From: Bdellovibrionales bacterium
GTDB lineage: Bacteria > Bdellovibrionota > Bdellovibrionia > Bdellovibrionales > JAMPXM01
Direction: 5' to 3'
Assembly: GCA_005793615.1 (NCBI GenBank)
Contig: SXRI01000250.1
Coordinates: 1-8,065 of the forward strand
Length of the DNA stretch: 8,065 nt
The position numbers were made by a program, and so were the translations under genes. Numbering within the stretch: the stretch's first letter is position 1; each line of letters begins with the position of its first letter. The notes beneath the pieces were generated by a model that was not told where the DNA came from, did no database searches, and saw only the letters and a program-made list of their open reading frames with translations. Shown here one piece after another: positions 5,056-8,065 of the stretch.

Positions 5056-6123
5056 TTACTTCATCGGCTTGGTGTGCACGGCGTACTTTTCGAACTCGCC
5101 GTACTCATGCAGTTTATTATAAAGCGTCTTAATCGTGATCGCGAGCGCGTTCGCGGCCTGTGTCTTGTTACCATCGAAGTAGTTCAACGCCTTCAAGATA
5201 TAACGCTTTTCAAGTTCATAGAGCGTGACTGTCGGATCGTAGTCGTTGGTCACAATCTTTTGCTCAGGGTTTATGATGTTTTCCGGGAGATCGCCCGGCA
5301 TAATCGTGTGACCATCCGAAAGAATCTGCATGCGCTCGCAAACGTTTTGCAGTTCACGGATATTTCCCGGCCAATCGTAGCGCATCATGATCTTCATCGC
5401 GTCTTCGCTCATCTGCCGACCACGATTCAAAAGTTTATGATTACCGCGCGCGAGGAAATACTCGATCAGAAGCGGGATATCTTCTTTACGACGGCGCAAT
5501 GGTGGCGAATGAACCGTGATGGTATTGATACGATAGTAAAGATCTTCACGGAAGTTGCCACGGGTGACTTCCTGATCAAGTTCGCGGTTAGTTGCCGAGA
5601 TCAAACGAATGTCGACTTTGATCGGGTCTTTACCGCCAACACGGAAGATCTCGCCCTCTTGAATGAAGCGCAGAAGCTTCGCCTGAATACCGGGAGAAAG
5701 CTCACCGATTTCGTCGAGGAAAAGAGTGCCGCCGTTAGCCGCTTCAGCCAAGCCGATCTTACGGGTGTAAGCGCCGGTGAACGAACCCTTCTCGTGACCG
5801 AAGAGCTCCGACTCCAGGAGTGTTTCGCGAAGAGCGCCGCAATTGATCGCGACAAACGGCCGGTTACGGCGATGACTGCGATCATGAATAGCACGAGCGA
5901 TCAGCTCTTTACCGGTACCCGATTCACCGAGAACCAGAACGGTAGCGTTTGAAGGCGACACGCGGTCGATCATCTTCATCAGCTGCTTCATGACTTCTGA
6001 TTTGTAGACGATGGTTTTCGTGTCTACACTGTTGGTGAAGTTGGGACGAACTTCATCCACCCCGCCAACAGGGAGGGCGTTGCTCGCCGGAAGAATGGGT
6101 GTGCTATCGGTCTGCTGGGACAT
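5056..6123 (-). CDS. Sigma-54-dependent transcription activator without receiver domain
   Basis: This 355-residue bacterial enhancer-binding protein uses ATP hydrolysis to open promoters held by sigma-54 RNA polymerase. Residues 1-38 are a short unstructured tail; there is no phospho-receiver, GAF or PAS domain, so the layout resembles PspF. The AAA+ domain spans about 39-270: Walker A GESGTGKE (66-73), the sigma-54 contact loop GSFTGA (113-118, a variant of GAFTGA), Walker B TLFLDEIGEL (133-142, Asp137/Glu138), sensor I SATN (176-179), arginine fingers in FREDLYYR (Arg192, Arg198) and sensor II in WPGNIRELQN (Arg256). A Fis-type helix-turn-helix lies at about 309-342 (GNKTQAANALAITIKTLYNKL). 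All catalytic elements are intact. AAGGCGG lies 7 nt before the ATG. Its targets and input signal are unknown; a partner protein or direct control of its level must replace the receiver. It is divergent from xerC. Confidence 0.93.
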   Translation of the reverse strand: MSQQTDSTPILPASNALPVGGVDEVRPNFTNSVDTKTIVYKSEVMKQLMKMIDRVSPSNATVLVLGESGTGKELIARAIHDRSHRRNRPFVAINCGALRETLLESELFGHEKGSFTGAYTRKIGLAEAANGGTLFLDEIGELSPGIQAKLLRFIQEGEIFRVGGKDPIKVDIRLISATNRELDQEVTRGNFREDLYYRINTITVHSPPLRRRKEDIPLLIEYFLARGNHKLLNRGRQMSEDAMKIMMRYDWPGNIRELQNVCERMQILSDGHTIMPGDLPENIINPEQKIVTNDYDPTVTLYELEKRYILKALNYFDGNKTQAANALAITIKTLYNKLHEYGEFEKYAVHTKPMK

Positions 6124-6217
6124 ATACGTACCGCCTTTGCTCGCTTATTTGTGATGCACTGCTCACGACTGAAATGGTCTCCGTCTCAATCTGAAACAGT
6201 GCGTTATGACGCGGTAA

Positions 6218-6244
6218 GTTATACGCCATATGGAAGAATTGCAA
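6218..6244 (-). promoter_or_regulatory. Possible promoter of the sigma-54 activator gene
   Basis: On the minus strand TTGCAA (6239-6244) and TATAAC (6218-6223, 5 of 6 to TATAAT) are 15 nt apart; shifting the -35 by one base to CTTGCA gives 16 nt. Transcription would start near 6211, leaving a leader of about 85 nt. Confidence 0.32.
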
Positions 6245-6269
6245 GGAATTTTTTGCAGCGCGCTATAAA
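6239..6269 (+). promoter_or_regulatory. Possible xerC promoter sharing the TTGCAA box
   Basis: TATAAA at 6264-6269 is a good -10 box. The best -35 is the palindromic TTGCAA at 6239-6244, also used by the opposite candidate promoter, but the spacer is long (19 nt). A start near 6276 would leave only about 11 nt before ATG 6287 and about 32 nt before ATG 6308. Confidence 0.25.
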
Positions 6270-6286
6270 ACTTTTAAGGCTCTTGG

Positions 6287-7285
6287 ATGGATTCTTTAAG
6301 AGGGGTCATGAAAGCTCTGCCAGGCATTCTCGAAGCACTATTTAACTATTTGAATTTCATGGTTTTATTGAAATCAGCTTCCGCCGAGACCATTCGCGCC
6401 TACCGTTCAGACCTCTTGCAGGCCTTTCAGCTAAAGCAATCTGCTCTTCCTAGTGTCGAGGAATTTTTTCATGCTTCCAAGCACCTCAGGCTTCGGCAAA
6501 CGGCCTTTGGGCATGAAGACGAGCTGCTAACAATCTGCCGTTCAGCCATGAAAACTTGGGCCGATCTGGCCCCTGCTACCCGCAATCGAAAGGCGGCAAC
6601 CCTGAAGAGCTTCTTAGGTTGGCTTCATCAGGAGGGCATGATCCAGCGTGATCTCGCAGCCCAAGTCCATTCACCGAAGGTACCAATACGCCTACCGCAC
6701 TTTCTCTCCGTGGATGAGATACAAGCCCTGCTCGCTTCTCTTCGTACTGATCTCGATGCAGGCCAACTTCCTAAGGAGGAGCTCAGGGAAGCGGAGAAAA
6801 AACTACTTCTGGTCCTACTTCTTTACGGTGGAGGCCTGCGGATTTCAGAGGCTTGCTCCCTTGAGTGGGCGAGTGTATCTGCCGACGCCCGCGTTTTACG
6901 TATCACCGGCAAGGGTAAAAAGGAACGCATCGCCGCCCTTCCGCCGATGGTAGCGATAGCACTTCTGCGCTATCGCAAGCTCCTGAGCACGCATGACACC
7001 CGCTTCGTTTTTGGGGAGACCGCGCTCTCTACGCGTATCGGTTACGAGATGGTGCGCAAAGCAGGACAGCGAGCCGGATTACTCAAGCCCCTGCATCCGC
7101 ATGCGCTTCGCCATAGCTTTGCGACCCATTTACTGACGAGTGGCGCCAACCTGCGTTCACTTCAGGAGCTGCTTGGCCACGAATCGCTCCAGGCCACTAG
7201 TCGCTACACCCACCTCGGTATTGACCAACTCGCGCGCACCTTAGAGGACTTTCACCCACTAGGGCCAAAGACTTTTAAAGCCTAA
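6287..7285 (+). CDS. xerC: XerC-type tyrosine recombinase
   Basis: XerC-family site-specific recombinases resolve chromosome dimers at dif, usually together with XerD and FtsK. The 332 residues contain an N-terminal SAM-like core-binding domain (about 15-118: NYLNFMVLLKSASAETIRAY, then TRNRKAATLKSFLGWLHQEG) and the catalytic domain with the complete set Arg185 (GGLRISEA), Lys209 (TGKGKKER), His272 and Arg275 (HALRHSFATHLL), His298 (LLGHESL) and Tyr307 (SRYTHLG). The C-terminus ends FHPLGP, like the HPRA ending of XerC. It is about 30 residues longer than E. coli XerC; the extra residues lie mainly in the N-terminal domain (around 48-90). ATG 6287 has AAGG 7 nt upstream; ATG 6308, preceded by AAGAGGGG, is an equally possible start. 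The lack of phage or integron genes nearby supports a housekeeping Xer rather than a mobile-element integrase. No dif-like site was seen. Confidence 0.92.
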   Translation: MDSLRGVMKALPGILEALFNYLNFMVLLKSASAETIRAYRSDLLQAFQLKQSALPSVEEFFHASKHLRLRQTAFGHEDELLTICRSAMKTWADLAPATRNRKAATLKSFLGWLHQEGMIQRDLAAQVHSPKVPIRLPHFLSVDEIQALLASLRTDLDAGQLPKEELREAEKKLLLVLLLYGGGLRISEACSLEWASVSADARVLRITGKGKKERIAALPPMVAIALLRYRKLLSTHDTRFVFGETALSTRIGYEMVRKAGQRAGLLKPLHPHALRHSFATHLLTSGANLRSLQELLGHESLQATSRYTHLGIDQLARTLEDFHPLGPKTFKA

Positions 7286-7299
7286 CCGGCAAATCTTGA

Positions 7300-7328
7300 T
7301 TGGCGATACGCCGACAAGTCGCTAGTAT
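7300..7328 (+). promoter_or_regulatory. Candidate promoter giving a leaderless phosphatase mRNA
   Basis: TTGGCG (7300-7305, 4 of 6) and TAGTAT (7323-7328, 4 of 6) are spaced by exactly 17 nt. The -10 ends 7 nt before the A of ATG 7336, so the transcript would begin at or next to the start codon. This fits the absence of any Shine-Dalgarno sequence before that ATG. Confidence 0.42.
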
Positions 7329-7335
7329 CGGCGCC

Positions 7336-7917
7336 ATGTCTGAAGCTCCCCAAAAGTTCATTTTCTTCGATCGCGACGGCACTTTGATTATTGATAAGGT
7401 GTATCTCAACGACCCGGAGCAAATCGACTATCTTGATGGCGTTTTCGAGGCCTTGAGCCTTTTGCGCGATGCCGGCTTTAAGTTTGCCGTCGTCACCAAC
7501 CAATCAGGAGTCGCGCGTGGTCTAGTGACCATTGAGAATCTCGATGAGATTCATCGCCGGATGAGTGAGAAATTCGCCGAGTATGGAATTTCGTTTGCAG
7601 GCTTTTTCTATGCGCCCTATTCGGTCGAGAGCAATCACTTCATGCGTAAACCCAACCCGGGAATGTTGCTGGCGGCCGGCGAGAAACAAGCCATCCAATT
7701 CGACCGCAGCTGGATGATTGGTGATCGTGCTACTGATGTTGAGGCCGGTCACCGGGCTGGCTGCCGAACAGTGTTGCTCGAAGGCGTGGAAACCTCTGAG
7801 ACCATCGCTAAAGTCAAACCGACGTTTGTCACTTCAAGTCTGTTGGAAATGGCTAAGTTTATTGTTGGCAGCGATCAAACCTGGGACAGTACCACTTCGA
7901 AGCATGTTTCTCGCTGA
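7336..7917 (+). CDS. HAD-IIIA phosphatase, GmhB/HisB-N-like, without zinc loop
   Basis: This 193-residue cytoplasmic phosphatase belongs to the family that includes GmhB (removes the 7-phosphate of heptose 1,7-bisphosphate in lipopolysaccharide-core synthesis) and the HisB histidinol-phosphatase domain. The HAD motifs are complete: FFDRDGT (Asp12 nucleophile, Asp14 acid), VVTNQSG (Thr54), RKPNPGM (Lys105) and MIGDRATD (Asp130, Asp134). The zinc loop of typical GmhB, with CxH and CxC just before RKPxPGM, is replaced by APYSVESNHFM (93-103), shorter and without cysteine. Substrate assignment is therefore uncertain, though heptose phosphate remains the likeliest. ATG 7336 is preferred to the in-frame TTG at 7300, since conserved sequence starts shortly after it. 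There is no ribosome site; a promoter ending 7 nt upstream suggests a leaderless message. The gene is 50 bp after xerC and may also be read through from it. Confidence 0.87.
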   Translation: MSEAPQKFIFFDRDGTLIIDKVYLNDPEQIDYLDGVFEALSLLRDAGFKFAVVTNQSGVARGLVTIENLDEIHRRMSEKFAEYGISFAGFFYAPYSVESNHFMRKPNPGMLLAAGEKQAIQFDRSWMIGDRATDVEAGHRAGCRTVLLEGVETSETIAKVKPTFVTSSLLEMAKFIVGSDQTWDSTTSKHVSR

Positions 7918-7918
7918 G

Positions 7919-7948
7919 ACATTTACGTGTTTACCGGTAAATAAATGT
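7919..7948. terminator. Nested palindrome between convergent genes, possible weak terminator
   Basis: ACATTTA (7919-7925) pairs with TAAATGT (7942-7948), and between them TTTACCGGTAAA (7930-7941) is a perfect 12-bp palindrome. It lies just after the phosphatase stop and before the stop of the convergent gene at the right edge. The arms are AT-rich and the nearest T run (7965-7970) is distant, so termination is uncertain. Confidence 0.35.
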
Positions 7949-7975
7949 TACTGAGGGATTTAGCTTTTTTCTTCA

Positions 7976-8065
7976 TTATCCCGCCTTTTTAAGGTTATCG
8001 GCCTGTTGCACGAGTTCATTAATTGCTTTAAGCTTTTGTTCCACTTTTTTTCTTAATTGAATCGG
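7976..8065 (-). CDS. C-terminal end of an unidentified protein (runs off the right edge)
   Basis: Reading the reverse strand from the window edge gives 29 in-frame codons ending in TAA at 7976-7978. They include RKKVEQKLKAINELVQQAD and end LKKAG. The heptad-like pattern of Leu/Ile/Val among many Lys, Glu and Gln residues suggests an amphipathic helix or coiled coil. There is too little sequence to name the protein. Another TGA follows the TAA at once. The amino-acid composition and frame make coding likely, but a fragment this short is not proof. Confidence 0.5.
   Translation of the reverse strand, partial: PIQLRKKVEQKLKAINELVQQADNLKKAG

Noticed and set aside
5029..5952. 307-codon plus-strand ORF
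   Set aside because: It is entirely antisense to the highly conserved AAA+ activator, whose motifs are unambiguous; a long shadow frame is expected there.
6214..6228. Sigma-54-like element on the minus strand (TGGC-N7-TTAC) before the activator gene
   Set aside because: The TGGC and spacing fit, but the invariant GC of the -12 box is AC, and the segment overlaps a better sigma-70-type -10 box.
6180..6286. Possible dif site next to xerC
   Set aside because: GTTAT appears twice and GCGT/ACGC pairs once, but there is no 11-6-11 inverted arrangement like known dif sites.

Overview
The window looks like ordinary chromosome from a motile Gram-negative bacterium, most likely of the Bdellovibrio group (Bdellovibrionota). 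This is an inference from the style of the flagellin, a Lys/Ala-rich histone-like protein, many lone small genes with their own signals, and a lipoprotein. No 16S rRNA or other phylogenetic marker is present. I see no tRNA, rRNA, CRISPR array, insertion sequence, phage gene or toxin-antitoxin pair.

Layout. (1) The left edge carries the first 194 codons of clpB on the minus strand. It is divergent from a two-gene plus-strand unit: an 88-residue four-cysteine protein and a membrane-anchored alpha/beta hydrolase, separated by 2 bp. (2) About 420 bp of non-coding DNA with inverted and direct repeats leads into a 7-codon leader ORF whose stop lies 1 bp before a single flagellin gene (fliC), which ends in a strong intrinsic terminator. 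(3) A predicted secreted lipoprotein of unknown function follows, with a possible sigma-28-like promoter, a hairpin next to its Shine-Dalgarno sequence and a 12-bp-stem terminator. (4) Next is a histone-H1-like protein with a Lys/Ala/Pro-repeat N-terminal half and a strongly acidic tail. It converges, across a perfect 22-bp stem hairpin, on (5) a minus-strand sigma-54 activator without a receiver domain. (6) Divergent from that are a XerC-type tyrosine recombinase and, 50 bp later, a HAD-IIIA phosphatase of the GmhB/HisB-N type that lacks the zinc-loop cysteines and seems to have its own leaderless promoter. (7) The right edge holds the last 29 codons of an unidentified minus-strand gene.

How the genes relate. 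Most are functionally independent: protein disaggregation, motility, nucleoid structure, transcription control, chromosome dimer resolution and sugar-phosphate metabolism. The only clear co-transcribed pair is the cysteine protein plus hydrolase. The flagellin and the sigma-54 activator could belong to one motility programme, but I found no convincing sigma-54 site in front of fliC.

I do not see an obvious new multi-gene system. The items most worth following are the translationally coupled leader ORF in front of fliC, the bipolar basic/acidic histone-like protein, the small four-cysteine protein paired with a hydrolase, and the apparently leaderless, zinc-loop-less phosphatase.
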